The notes under the pieces are model-generated. The model did not search any database, was not told the DNA's origin, and was given only the letters and a program-made list of their open reading frames with translations. This document shows positions 1-10,200 of a stretch of 64,000 bases of DNA, one piece after another. The stretch is from Brassica napus (lineage: Eukaryota > Streptophyta > Magnoliopsida > Brassicales > Brassicaceae): NCBI RefSeq assembly GCF_020379485.1, contig NW_026014713.1, positions 372,001 through 436,000 of the forward strand, given 5' to 3'. The position numbers were made by a program, and so were the translations under genes. Position 1 is the stretch's first letter. The number at the start of each line of letters is the position of its first letter.

Positions 1-555
1 GCTGAGTATATGGAGATGAAGAGATAAGGAGTTGAAGAGAAGAGGAGATGAAGTACTTAGGGAAGTTTGGGAGAGTATGGTACGGCAGGCCGTACAAGGC
101 CGTACAAGGCCGTACCATCCAAACCTCAACCAAAACTTACCATACCTTATCCAAGTGAGACGGTAACTAAGGAGGAGTGACTTGGGTAGCTTAGGGAGAG
201 GATCAGACCGTTGAGAGAATAAGGGAACGCGGTGCCAGGCTGGAACAGGCTGGAAAGCTGAAGCACCTTTAGTCCAAGATGCCATAAGCGTGTTAGCCAT
301 CCTGACCAATCATTCAAAAGGCGCCCTTGACTCCACACGGTTGAATAGTGCTCAGTTCCCTTCTTGTAAACCCTTGTGTCTCTCTTATAAATATGTAACC
401 TCACTCATTAATAAGATTAAGCAAGTTATGAGTCTCTCTTAGTCTTTCTAAAACTCTCTCTAGACTCCAAATCTTATTTCAGACTTTAATCTTTTCTAAA
501 CTCATTCTAATCTTCTCTAAACACTCAGATTACTCTTAACATCATTAAACTATCA
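1..555 (+). repeat. TE1: 3' LTR of a copia element (5' part outside window)
   Basis: The last 130 or so bases, ending ACTATCA, are almost the same as the end of the TE6 LTR (16080-16209), so this is the R/U5 side of a related LTR in plus orientation. The upstream U3 part differs from TE6. It carries a cluster of CCGTAC boxes at about 81-118 and the shared LTR blocks CAGACCGTTG and ACAGGCTGG. Right after it, 556-561 (GCTCCT) is antisense pol of TE3, so TE1 inserted into TE3. The likely TSD is GCTCC (556-560), but the other copy lies left of the window. Only the 3' LTR is visible, so nothing can be said about the coding capacity of TE1. Confidence 0.85.
81..118 (+). promoter_or_regulatory. CCGTAC box cluster in TE1 U3
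   Basis: GTAC-centred boxes repeat about every 10 bases (GGCCGTACAA twice, then GGCCGTACC). The same arrangement is found in the U3 of most LTRs here. The core matches the GTAC core of SBP/SPL plant transcription factor sites; a regulatory role is inferred. Confidence 0.4.
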
Positions 556-561
556 GCTCCT

Positions 562-1561
562 TGTTAACTTGAAGAGAAGAAATGGAGAAACTAAAGGTGT
601 TGAGTTGAGTTGGGGCTTGTGCAAAAGATAGGGCAAGGTGTCCAGAAGTGTCCTGATGGATGTGCAAAGTTAGGGCCAAGTCTAGGAGAGACTTAGAAGT
701 GTATTTGGGAGCAAATGAGCGAGTGTGCAAAGATAGGGCGAGGCAGTACGGACGTGTACGGACAGTACAGATCTGTATGGACCAGGGCGACCCAGATTTG
801 CATAACTCGGCCATTTGAGAAGTTTTGGAGTTGGTACAAAAATAGGGCGAACCTGACGTCCCAGGAAAGCTTGTGCAATGTCTGGGCAAGGTTTGAGAGT
901 TATAAAAGTGGTCCCAGTCTTGTGGATAAGGTTCTGATCAGATGGCATCAAAGGAGAATCAAGAAGATGCCATTGGAGTGTGATTGGCTAGTTTGGTCAT
1001 GGGACAGGCTGGCCTTGGCTGTAAAGACAAGGGGAGCCACGACCATGAACCTGGACTGATCTGTGGACAGATTAGGAGGAGCCTAAGGAGAGCCAATCAC
1101 AGTCCAGCCTTCCCCATTTTGAATTAAACCAATCAGGCTCCATCTCCTCTTAACCAATCAGCATCAACTACTCAGATTGCAACAAGACCAGCTCATCTAC
1201 ACCATCCATTCCTCTTAAGTTATTATCAGCCATTAGATATAGGTTTCTGATTGTGTAAACCTGTGTAAGCTTATAAATAAGCATGATGGACGAAATTGAA
1301 TCTCTCTAAGAGAGAGAGGGGGATTTCCCCTCCTCCTTCATCAATGAAAGGGTTTTGAAAACCAGAAACACAAATCTATTCTCTAGTCTTAATCTCTCAG
1401 TCTCTCAGTCTCTTAATCTCTGTTTCTAAGTCTCTTATACACTCATAAACACTCTCATCAATCTCTGTTCTTAAATCACCATTAAAAGCTCTCATCTTGC
1501 TCCATTGGAGCTTATACACATTCACACACACAACCAGAGTAGTACTCTATAAAAACTCACA
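562..1561 (+). repeat. TE2 5' LTR
   Basis: The LTR is 1000 bp, starts TGTTAACTTG and ends ACTCACA, directly followed by the primer binding site. It is nearly twice as long as the LTRs of the autonomous elements here. It holds four copies of a GTGCAAAGATAGGGC-like motif and GTAC boxes near 745-785. Confidence 0.93.
619..850 (+). repeat. Four dispersed copies of a 17-20 nt motif in the TE2 LTR
   Basis: Copies of GTGCAAAGATAGGGCRAGG lie at 619-638, 662-680, 724-742 and 834-850, with small changes. The 3' LTR has them again 3033 bp downstream, and the TE14 LTR has at least two (about 53719 and 53878). They look like reiterated U3 enhancer-type repeats; function is unknown. Confidence 0.6.
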
Positions 1562-1579
1562 TGGTATCAGAGCCAGGTT
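1562..1579 (+). other. TE2 primer binding site (initiator tRNA-Met)
   Basis: TGGTATCAGAGCCAGGTT immediately follows the LTR. CCAGGTTC (1573-1580) can pair with GAACCTGG (1585-1592) across a four-base ATCA loop, so the 3' half of the site could fold into an 8-bp hairpin. Confidence 0.95.
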
Positions 1580-3585
1580 CATCAGAACCTGGTTAAAGCT
1601 TCCGCACATCTCACACTCATACCTCAGCTCAAATCCAAGCCATGAAGACAGCTCCATCCTGTTCAGTTTCTCCATGGAGAAGAAGACTGAAGCTTGGCGT
1701 TTGTTCCTGGTTCCTCAACCTTTCTCATACCTGTCCTGATGAAGAGCCACGTTGGAAGCAAAGGTAGATGGAGAGGCCTAGCTAACCTGACTCCAAAACA
1801 CCTTGTCCAAGTGTTTGTTGCATCCGGTTACAAGAAAGAAGATGTCTAGAAGATGGTGACTGTATGTATGAAGAAAGGAGGGGTCTTTGAGCTGGAGAAA
1901 CAAGAAGATGGTCATGAGTAGAAGGAAGAGAGGTTGGGTGACGACCTGTAACTCTCAGATCCAACAAGCCATGACCTTAATGCCATTGGAGGTTCAAGGA
2001 ACCAAACAGGTTCCTTGACTGTAAGCTATTACTATCCCTTCTTGATATTGAGTGTGTTATTGACTGGTTGTGATGTTGTGATGTGATTGAAAACCTGAGG
2101 ATTGTTTAAAGATTGCTAAATGAAAATGATTTAGAATCTGTCCCAGGATGCTTAAAGAGACTTGTTTGGTGATTGAGATTGAATTAATATGCTTAGCTCC
2201 GGTTCATAGTGATGCTTGTTGTGATTAATTGAATCTGCTTGCATACATGTAATGAATCTGATTGAAAGCTGTTGCATATAGTCTTGTGGCTGTCTTACAT
2301 TGAAGCATTAGATTTATGTCTAAATTGCTGAGTAAAGAAGCTTAAAAAATTGCCTAAGTAGCTTGTATTGAATCTGTTATGATCATGCTTGTGCTTAGAG
2401 AGTTTGCTTGCAAAGATTAGAACTTGAAAATGACTTGTTTAATCTGTTGCAATGCTTGTGATATTGGGAATCAAACTTGATGATTAATCATGGATTGATC
2501 CCAATACTATTGTGTCTCATCTTTGCTGGAGTTTGAGTGATGTTTCAGGTTCACAAGATGTGTTCTTGGTTCACCATCCATCCGAGTTGAAAGTAGGAGA
2601 CTTTTGCCCATTGTGTGTGCAATGGAGAGTTGAGAAAGAAGTGGTGATGCGCCACTGGTGTGAAGTCTCACTGAAGCTCACTTGCAAGCTTGGACTTATA
2701 CCCAATCCAAGCTTGAGGAGGGGAGTTTAGTGAGCTATCAGCCGGTTCAGAAGGTCCGTTGCAAGCAACTGAAGAAGAAGGAGCCATCCGGGTCTAGGCA
2801 GTGGCGTGTCTAGGCAAGAGAGTGTTCAGAGCACTCTTGGCTGTGAGAAGATGAAGACTCTATCAGTGCGGCTTCTAATGTGAGGTGGCTGAAGAGGTAG
2901 CTGAAGCTTCCACAAGCACTCCATGAAGATGGCGAGTTCAGAAGGTGTTGCAATGGTGTGATTGGGCGGATCAAGAAGCTATCCTTCCAAGCTTGACTTG
3001 TTCCACATGGTCAAGCTTGAGGGGGAGTGTTGAGAAAGCTTCTATGATCCTAGAGTCTTTGGTGGTTATTCAAGAAGAGGAGCAGATTAGTTATGAAGCA
3101 TAATGAAGGATGAAGAAGCAATCACCAATGCGGCCTCTAGAGTGAGGTGATTGGTACTACAGTTTGAAGCATCCTGTCATGAAGGTTTCAGTAACATGGT
3201 GGTGACTCATGAAGAAGAAGCAGCCAAGACTCAGCTTGTATCTATCAAGGAAGATCTGGTAGTCCGAGCACTTGATCACAACAAGAAGGTTGTGAGAAAG
3301 GGGGAGAGACCAAGATCTGTCTTAAGAAGAGTACAAGAAGTGTTGATGATGAGCAAGAGGAGTGGGTTCTATCTTGCATCACATGAGGGCCATGATCCAG
3401 AGTCTTTGTGTCCCTTACATTGTTGGTAAGGCACAAAGACTCACTGGCCAATCCCTAGGCCTTGGAGGCTTTACTCTTTTTCCCTCATCAAGGTTTTGTC
3501 CCAAAGGGTTTTCCTTGGTGAGGTTTTTAATGAGGAAGTTCTTCAAGGTTCCAAGCTTGACTTAGGATCAACTAAAGTCAAGCTT
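1580..3585 (+). other. TE2 interior, non-coding
   Basis: No frame shows retroviral domains, and the longest ORFs are under 100 codons with no recognisable motif. At 1751-1777 the frame reads VGSKGRWRG, resembling the Gag N-terminal VGSKGLWxH motif of the autonomous elements. From about 1980 to 2500 the sequence is AT-rich and intron-like. From 2730 to 3450 it contains loosely repeated blocks (for example TTCAGAAGG, and GCGGCTTCTAATGTGAGGTG against GCGGCCTCTAGAGTGAGGTG). The origin of most of it is unknown; it may be captured host or other element DNA. Confidence 0.7.
2988..3034 (+). other. Internal second polypurine tract with hairpin in TE2
   Basis: CAAGCTTGAC, a short loop and GTCAAGCTTG are followed by AGGGGGAG and then TGTTGAG, the start of a typical LTR. 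It matches the 3' border of TE12 (45110 onward) and TE8 (36709 onward) almost base for base, yet no LTR follows. It is either the scar of a template switch that built TE2 or a second plus-strand priming site. Confidence 0.75.
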
Positions 3586-3594
3586 GAGGGGGAG
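3460..3594 (+). promoter_or_regulatory. TE2 3' UTR: three hairpins and polypurine tract
   Basis: Stem 1 pairs CCTTGGAG (3460-3467) with CTTCAAGG (3541-3548). Stem 2 pairs CCTCATCAAGG (3483-3493) with CCTTGGTGAGG (3513-3523). Stem 3 pairs CAAGCTTGACTT (3552-3563) with AAGTCAAGCTTG (3575-3586). The polypurine tract GAGGGGGAG (3586-3594) follows. This is the only segment of the interior that closely matches the autonomous elements. Confidence 0.75.
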
Positions 3595-4594
3595 TGTTAA
3601 CTTGAAGAGAAGAAATGGAGAAACTAAAGGTGTTGAGTTGAGTTGGGGCTTGTGCAAAAGATAGGGCAAGGTGTCCAGAAGTGTCCTGATGGATGTGCAA
3701 AGTTAGGGCCAAGTCTAGGAGAGACTTAGAAGTGTATTTGGGAGCAAATGAGCGAGTGTGCAAAGATAGGGCGAGGCAGTACGGACGTGTACGGACAGTA
3801 CGGATCTGTACGGACCAGGGCGACCCAGATTTGCATAACTCGGCCATTTGAGAAGTTTTGGAGTTGGTACAAAAATAGGGCGAACCTGACGTCCCAGGAA
3901 AGCTTGTGCAATGTCTGGGCAAGGTTTGAGAGTTATAAAAGTGGTCCCAGTCTTGTGGATAAGGTTCTGATCAGATGGCATCAAAGGAGAATCAAGAAGA
4001 TGCCATTGGAGTGTGATTGGCTAGTTTGGTCATGGGACAGGCTGGCCTTGGCTGTAAAGACAAGGGGAGCCACGACCATGAACCTGGACTGATCTGTGGA
4101 CAGATTAGGAGGAGCCTAAGGAGAGCCAATCACAGTCCAGCCTTCCCCATTTTGAATTAAACCAATCAGGCTCCATCTCCTCTTAACCAATCAGCATCAA
4201 CTACTCAGATTGCAACAAGACCAGCTCATCTACACCATCCATTCCTCTTAAGTTATTATCAGCCATTAGATATAGGTTTCTGATTGTGTAAACCTGTGTA
4301 AGCTTATAAATAAGCATGATGGACGAAATTGAATCTCTCTAAGAGAGAGAGGGGGATTTCCCCTCCTCCTTCATCAATGAAAGGGTTTTGAAAACCAGAA
4401 ACACAAATCTATTCTCTAGTCTTAATCTCTCAGTCTCTCAGTCTCTTAATCTCTGTTTCTAAGTCTCTTATACACTCATAAACACTCTCATCAATCTCTG
4501 TTCTTAAATCACCATTAAAAGCTCTCATCTTGCTCCATTGGAGCTTATACACATTCACACACACAACCAGAGTAGTACTCTATAAAAACTCACA
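3595..4594 (+). repeat. TE2 3' LTR
   Basis: 1000 bp, the same length as the 5' LTR and nearly identical to it. It is followed by the TSD CTCCT at 4595-4599 and then by antisense pol of TE3. Confidence 0.93.
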
Positions 4595-6522
4595 CTCCTG
4601 CCTCAGCTCCAACTGATTCCTTCCATTCTTTATCCATGATTGCTTCTTCATAGCTTCTTGGAATATAGTTCTCATCCAAGTTAACCATGAATGCACAATG
4701 TTCTTCAGGGTATTGAGCAAAGGAACACACAGCTTGAGAAGGATGCTCCACAGCTTGGGCATTGTAGTACACTCGCGTGTTTACCCAAGAGGAAGGATCC
4801 TTTCTAAGCCTTGTGCTTCTCCTCAATACTGGTTGTTCTTGCACTTGAACCGGCTCATCTTGTATATGTGGTTCTTGTGCTTCATCTCCTTGGTCTTGCT
4901 CACCTTGATGATGAGAACCTGAGTTGAACTCTTCTCCTTCTTCACTCAAGCCGACTCCTTCTTGGCCATTTTCTTGAGTTTCAGGTTCACTTCCCCCCTC
5001 ATGATCAAGGTGAGGTGTTTGAGCAGCTCTACTTGGTTCATTTGAGCTCTCTTCTGGTTGTCTATTTCTTGTGGACTGATCCTGATTCATCTTGATACCA
5101 AGACCTTCCAAAATAATCCTTAAGACTCCAGCCTTATCTGATGTGAGGTCCCTCAAGTCTTCTTGATTCTTCTCTTCATAGTATCCTCTTTCTTCAATGA
5201 ACTTCACATCTCTAGATACAAGTACCCTTCTAGCTTCTGGATCATAACACTTATATCCCTTTTGAGTTGTTGAGTAGCCAATGAACATTGCCTTTCGGCT
5301 TCTTGCTTCTAGCTTGTTCCTCAACTCTCCTGGTACCAACACATAACACAAGCATCCAAACACTTTCATATATGCCAAAGATGGCTTGCGCTTGTTCAGT
5401 ACCTCAAATGGTGCTTGATCCTTCAACACCCTTGTCGGCATTCGGTTGATTAGATAGCAAGCAGTGGATACAGCATCACTCCAGAATCTCTTAGGTACAT
5501 TGGCTTGGAACATCAATGACCGAGCCACCTCCATCAAGTGCCTGTTCTTCCTCTCAGCTACACCATTCTGTTGTGGTGTGTAGGGACAGCTTGTTTGATG
5601 AAGTATTCCATGATGATCTAGATGACTTTTGAACGCATAGCTTGTGTACTCTCCTCCATTATCTGATCTCAAAATTTTAATCTTAGCATGATAATGGTTA
5701 GTCACATAAGCTTGAAAGTTCTTGAATGCATCTATCACCCTATCTTTTGATGGAATAAGTGTTAACCAGGTGTATTTAGATTTTTCATCAATGAATGTGA
5801 CAAAGTACTTATGATTGTCTCTAGAGAAACTAGGTGCAGTCCACACATCAGTATGAATCAAATCAAAGCAATTTTCATAAACAGTAGATGTTCTTGGAAA
5901 CACATTCTTACAATGCTTGCCTAAGATGCAAGCTTCACACTTATCATTTTCAAAAAACCACACCTGGTAACATCAAGTTTAAAGCCCTCTCATGGGGATG
6001 ACCTAGTCTAGCATGCCACAATGCATTTTTATTCAAACTAGAAGCAGAAGTAAATGAGCAGTTATGATTGGAAACAGGATCAAGCTTCTCAAGCATGTAT
6101 AACTCTCCCTTTGTGACTCCTTTTCCAATCAATTGGCTGCTCTCAATATCCTGAAACTTCACATCATTAGGACTGAATATAACATTGCAATTCAAATCAG
6201 TAGTACATTTCTTAACTGAAAGTAGATTTGATGTGAATTCAGGAATGTAAAATGCTCTAGTGTTTTTATCAAATAGCTTTAAGTTTCCTATTCCCTTAAT
6301 AGGTATCTTATCTCCATTTGCAATCATCACACATCCATTAGTAGGTTCTATATCTTTAATCAGGTTGGTGTCACTAATCATATGATGAGATGCACCTGAA
6401 TCTATAATCAATGGTTTGTATGCATTGCTAGCATGATGGCAGATACAGTTTGATCTATATGCATTCATCCTAGCATTTCTATCAATGTACTGCTCAATTC
6501 CAGCCTTACTATCAGTCCTAGC
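4595..6522 (-). pseudogene. TE3 pol: protease and integrase part, frameshifted
   Basis: Translating leftward from 6522 gives the end of Gag, the protease motif IIDSGASHHM (about 6405-6375), then the GAG-pre-integrase zinc finger HARLGHPH and CEACILGKHC. The integrase core follows, with DVWTAP, RSDNGGEY and QNGVAERKN, then the start of the RT leader (SYEEAIMDKEW). A run of six A bases at 5952-5957 replaces five in TE5, shifting the frame between the two zinc-finger halves, so full-length Pol cannot be made. The gene continues to the left of TE2 for only six bases (556-561). It is otherwise very close to TE5, so it is the same family. Confidence 0.92.
6518..6522. repeat. TE4 target site duplication, left copy
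   Basis: CTAGC here and at 12451-12455. Rejoining TE3 across it restores the sequence seen intact in TE5 near 14620. Confidence 0.95.
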
Positions 6523-7122
6523 TATAAGATTTATATGAAAGAGGTAGAGTGATTTAGAGAATAAGAGAATGAGATTGGATTATGAAGAGATTAGTGAAGA
6601 ATCATGATGAACACTCAAGAACAAGAGAGAGAGAATGACTCAAACTGTGTAATCTTTTATTAATGACATGAGTTGATATATATACAAGGAGAGAGAGCTA
6701 GGGTTTGCGAGAATCAGATAGGTTAAGCATGTGTAGTCAAAGGGAGAAGGAGCGCCCATTTCAAACTGTCCAATGGGAGGCTTTACACGCTTTTGGCATC
6801 TAGGCATCTTGGACAAGATCCTTTCCTCTTTACAGCTGTGCCAGCCTGTCTTGGACTTCCTTTTCTTCCTGTTCAACGGTCTGATCCATAGGTGCAAGCT
6901 CAGGTAACTTCTCTTTCACTTTCCTTTTACTCGGGTGATCATAAGTTACCTTTGGTTGAGTTAAGGTCGACCATGGTCCGTCCAGACTGTACGGCCTGTA
7001 CGGCCATGTACGGTCTTGTACGGCCTGGTTGATCCTCACTCCCAAAGCTCACCCAAGCTGAACCTTCTCTCATGTTCTCCAACTCCTCCTCTTTCTCTTC
7101 TTATACTCAGCTCATTTCAACA
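6523..7122 (-). repeat. TE4 3' LTR
   Basis: 600 bp. In element orientation it starts TGTTGAAATGAG and ends ATCTTATA, giving TG...TA rather than TG...CA termini. GTAC boxes lie near 6993-7024. Confidence 0.95.
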
Positions 7123-7263
7123 CTCCCCCTCAAGCTTGATCTTGGTGATTGATCAAGCTTGGAAACCATGAGATCTTCCTCATTAAAAACCTCACCAAGG
7201 AAAACCCATTGGGACAAAACCTTGATGAGGGAAAAAGAGTAAAGAGCCCATGGTTAAGGGAAC
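7123..7263 (-). promoter_or_regulatory. TE4 3' UTR: hairpins and polypurine tract
   Basis: Reverse complement of the TE11 segment 50791-50931, with the same three inverted repeats. The polypurine tract GAGGGGGAG is at 7131-7123. The terminal hairpin CAAGCTTGATC / GATCAAGCTTG abuts it. Confidence 0.75.
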
Positions 7264-10200
7264 TCAGCCACTTGTTGTGAGATCAATGAGCCCTAGCCTG
7301 ATGTGGATGGACTCCATGGTCTTTTGCCTTGCAGCTTTGGTGAAGACATCAGCTAACTGATCTTCACTTCTGGTATAGCATGGCAAGATCACTCCCAAGA
7401 CTATCATCTGCCTCACCTTATGACAATCCACTTCAATGTGCTTGGTTCTTTCATGAAACACCGAGTTGGAGGCTATATGGATGGCGGCTTGGTTATCACA
7501 ATGCATAGTCATAGGTGTAGCTTGCTCAATTCCCAAATGCTTCAAGATCCCCTTGATCCATACCAACTCGTTGGTGAGCTTCAGCATTGCCCTATACTCA
7601 GCCTCAGCACTTGAGCATGATACCACCTTCTGCTTCTTGCTCTTCCATGTCACTAGATTTCCTCCAATGAAGGTGCAATAGCCTGTGGTTGATCTCCTAT
7701 CAGCTCGATCACCAGCCCAATCAGCATCACAGTACCCAACGACTTCAGTACTCTTGTTGCATCCTAACCAGACTCCTAGACCGGCTGATCCATTCAGATA
7801 CATCAAGAGCCTCTCCACCATGCGCCAATGATGTTCCTTTGGTACTTGCATGTGTTGGCTTACCTGATTCACAGCAAAACAGATATCAGGACGTGTGATT
7901 GTTAAGTATATGAGCTTACCCACTAGCTTCCTATAAAGCTTGGGATCATGGAACAGCTTGCTGTCCTCAAGCTCCCCCTCACGTGGAACCTTATACCCAT
8001 CCTCCATGGGCATTTTGGCTATCTTCCCTCCTAGCACACCTGCATCTTTCAAAAGATCAAGTGCATACTTTCTTTGAGACATGAATAGGCCTTCCTTGGA
8101 TCTACATATCTCAATCCCAAGGAAGTATTTCATTTCTCCCAAGTCTTTGATTTCAAAAACAGATTTGAGAAACTCTTTTGTTTCTCTTATCCCAATCTTA
8201 TCACTACCTGTTATGATGATATCATCGACATACACAAGTAGACAGATGATACCTGATGGAGTAGTAAGAGTGAAGAGAGTGTGGTCCAACTCAGACTTCC
8301 TGAAGCCACGCCCATTCAGAGTAGTGCTGAGTTTGTTGTACCAGGCTCTAGGGGATTGTTTCAAACCATAGATAGCCTTCTTTAGTCTTAGAACATTCCC
8401 AGGCTTCACAAGACCTTCTAAGCCTGGTGGAGGATACATATAGACTTCATCTTCTAACTCTCCTTGAAGGAATGCATTCTTCACATCCATCTGCCACAAC
8501 TCCCACTCAAGATTCACAGCCAAGGACAATACTATCCTGATGGTGTGTAACTTAGCAACAGGAGCAAATGTATCTATGTAGTCCTCTCCATATGTTTGAG
8601 TGTATCCTCTAGCCACCAATCTTGTCTTTCTCCTATCAATCTGTCCATTTGGCAAGTACTTGATGGTGAATATCCATCTACTTGTAACAGCCCTCTTCCC
8701 CTTTGGGAGTTCACTTTCAAACCAAGTGTCATTCTTAATCATTGCATTTGCTTCATCTCCAACCGACTCCTTCCATTCCTCATGCATCATAGCCTCTTCA
8801 TATGATCTTGGCACAAAGCTCTCATCTAAGCTTGTCATGAAGGCGCAATGATCAGATGGGAAATGGGCAAAGGAACACACTGCTTGGGAGGGATGCTCCA
8901 CAGCCTGGGCATTGTAGTACACTCTCGTGTTTACCCAGTTGGAAGCATCCTTCTTCAACCGTGTGCTTCTCCTTAGTGGTGCTTCAGCCGGGACATTATC
9001 CCTTGATGAGACTGGTTCTTGCTGTTCTTCTTGCTGTTGCACATTGTCTTCCTCTTCTTGTAAACTTTCTCCAGGTTCTGGTTCACCCATTGCCTCAACC
9101 CCTTCATCTTGCATCATCACACACTGATCAGGGTCTCTCAAGCCTTCTTCTGGATGGCTTGCTTCTTCAGTTTCATTCCCCCTCTCATGATTAGAGTGGG
9201 ATGTTCCTTCAGCTTCAGGAGAACTAGATGTGTTCCGTCCTCCTTGATCCTGGGTTAGATTGATCCCAAGACCTTCCAATATGATCCTAAGGCTCGCAGC
9301 CTTATCAGAATCCCGAGATAGATCTTTCAAATCCTCCCAGCTCCGCTCTTCATAGTATCCCTTACTCTCCATGAATTTTACTTCTCTAGATACATGTACT
9401 CTTCTTGTCTTTGGATCAATGCACTTGTATCCCTTCTGAGATGATGAGTATCCAATGAACATAGTTCTTATACTCTTTGGCTCAAGCTTGTTTCTCATCT
9501 CTCCCGGTACCATCACATAGCTTACACAACCAAACACTCTCAAGTGGTTTAGGGATGGCTTGATCTTGTTAAGAACTTCAAATGGAGACTGATCTTGCAA
9601 CACTCTGGTCGGTATCCTATTAATCAGATAGCACGCAGACATGACTGCATCACTCCAATACCTCTTAGGAACATTGCTTTGAAACATCATGGACCGAGCA
9701 ACTTCCATAAGATGTCGGTTCTTCCTTTCTGCCACACCATTCTGCTGAGGAGTATAGGGACAACTAGTTTGGTGAAGAATCCCATGCTGAGCTAAGTGTT
9801 GCTTGAATAATCTGCTTGTATACTCACCACCATTATCAGATCTGAAAATCTTAAGCTTTGCATTATATTGGTTAGTCACATAGCATTGAAAGTTCTTAAA
9901 TGCTTCAAGCACACTATCTTTTGTTTTAATGAGTGTTATCCAGGTGTATTTAGATTTTTCATCAATGAATGTTACAAAGTACTTATAACTTTCTCTAGAT
10001 AAACAAGGGGCAGTCCATACATCAGAATGCACAAGATCAAAACAGTTTTCATAAATAGTACTAGACTTTTGGAAAACAGTTCTACAATGTTTACCCAATA
10101 TACATGCTTCACATTCATTATTTTTAAACATAACACCTGGTAACATTAAGTTCAAAGCTCTAACATGAGGATGGCCTAGTCTAGCATGCCACAATGCATT

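Larger units (their letters stand above)
562..4594 (+). mobile_element. TE2: non-autonomous copia-type LTR element, no gag-pol
   Basis: The element is complete at 4033 bp: 1000-bp LTRs at both ends, a tRNA-Met primer binding site at 1562, and a polypurine tract at 3586. A perfect 5-bp TSD CTCCT flanks it (557-561 and 4595-4599). It sits in the antisense pol of TE3. The 2033-bp interior has no protease, integrase, RT or RNase H in any frame. The only trace of an ancestor is a short gag-like relic at 1751-1777. The LTRs differ at about two bases by eye (near 773 and 779 against 3806 and 3812), so it moved recently and must have used proteins from another element. TE14 and TE10 are relatives. 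Confidence 0.93.

Noticed and set aside
715..1059. ORF of 114 codons in the TE2 LTR, repeated at 3748-4092, with antisense ORFs over the same place
   Set aside because: It lies inside both LTR copies, has no known motif, and the repetition only reflects the LTR duplication.
1562..1579. TGGTATCAGAGCCAGGTT considered as part of a tRNA gene
   Set aside because: It always directly follows a 5' LTR, and no tRNA cloverleaf surrounds it; it is a primer binding site.
2512..2730. Small ORF in TE2 interior as a captured host gene
   Set aside because: 72 codons without recognisable domain or support; I can only say the interior has unknown origin.
7420..9795. Many antisense ORFs of 60-110 codons across pol genes
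   Set aside because: They recur at the same place in every copy as shadows of the pol frame and show no independent features.
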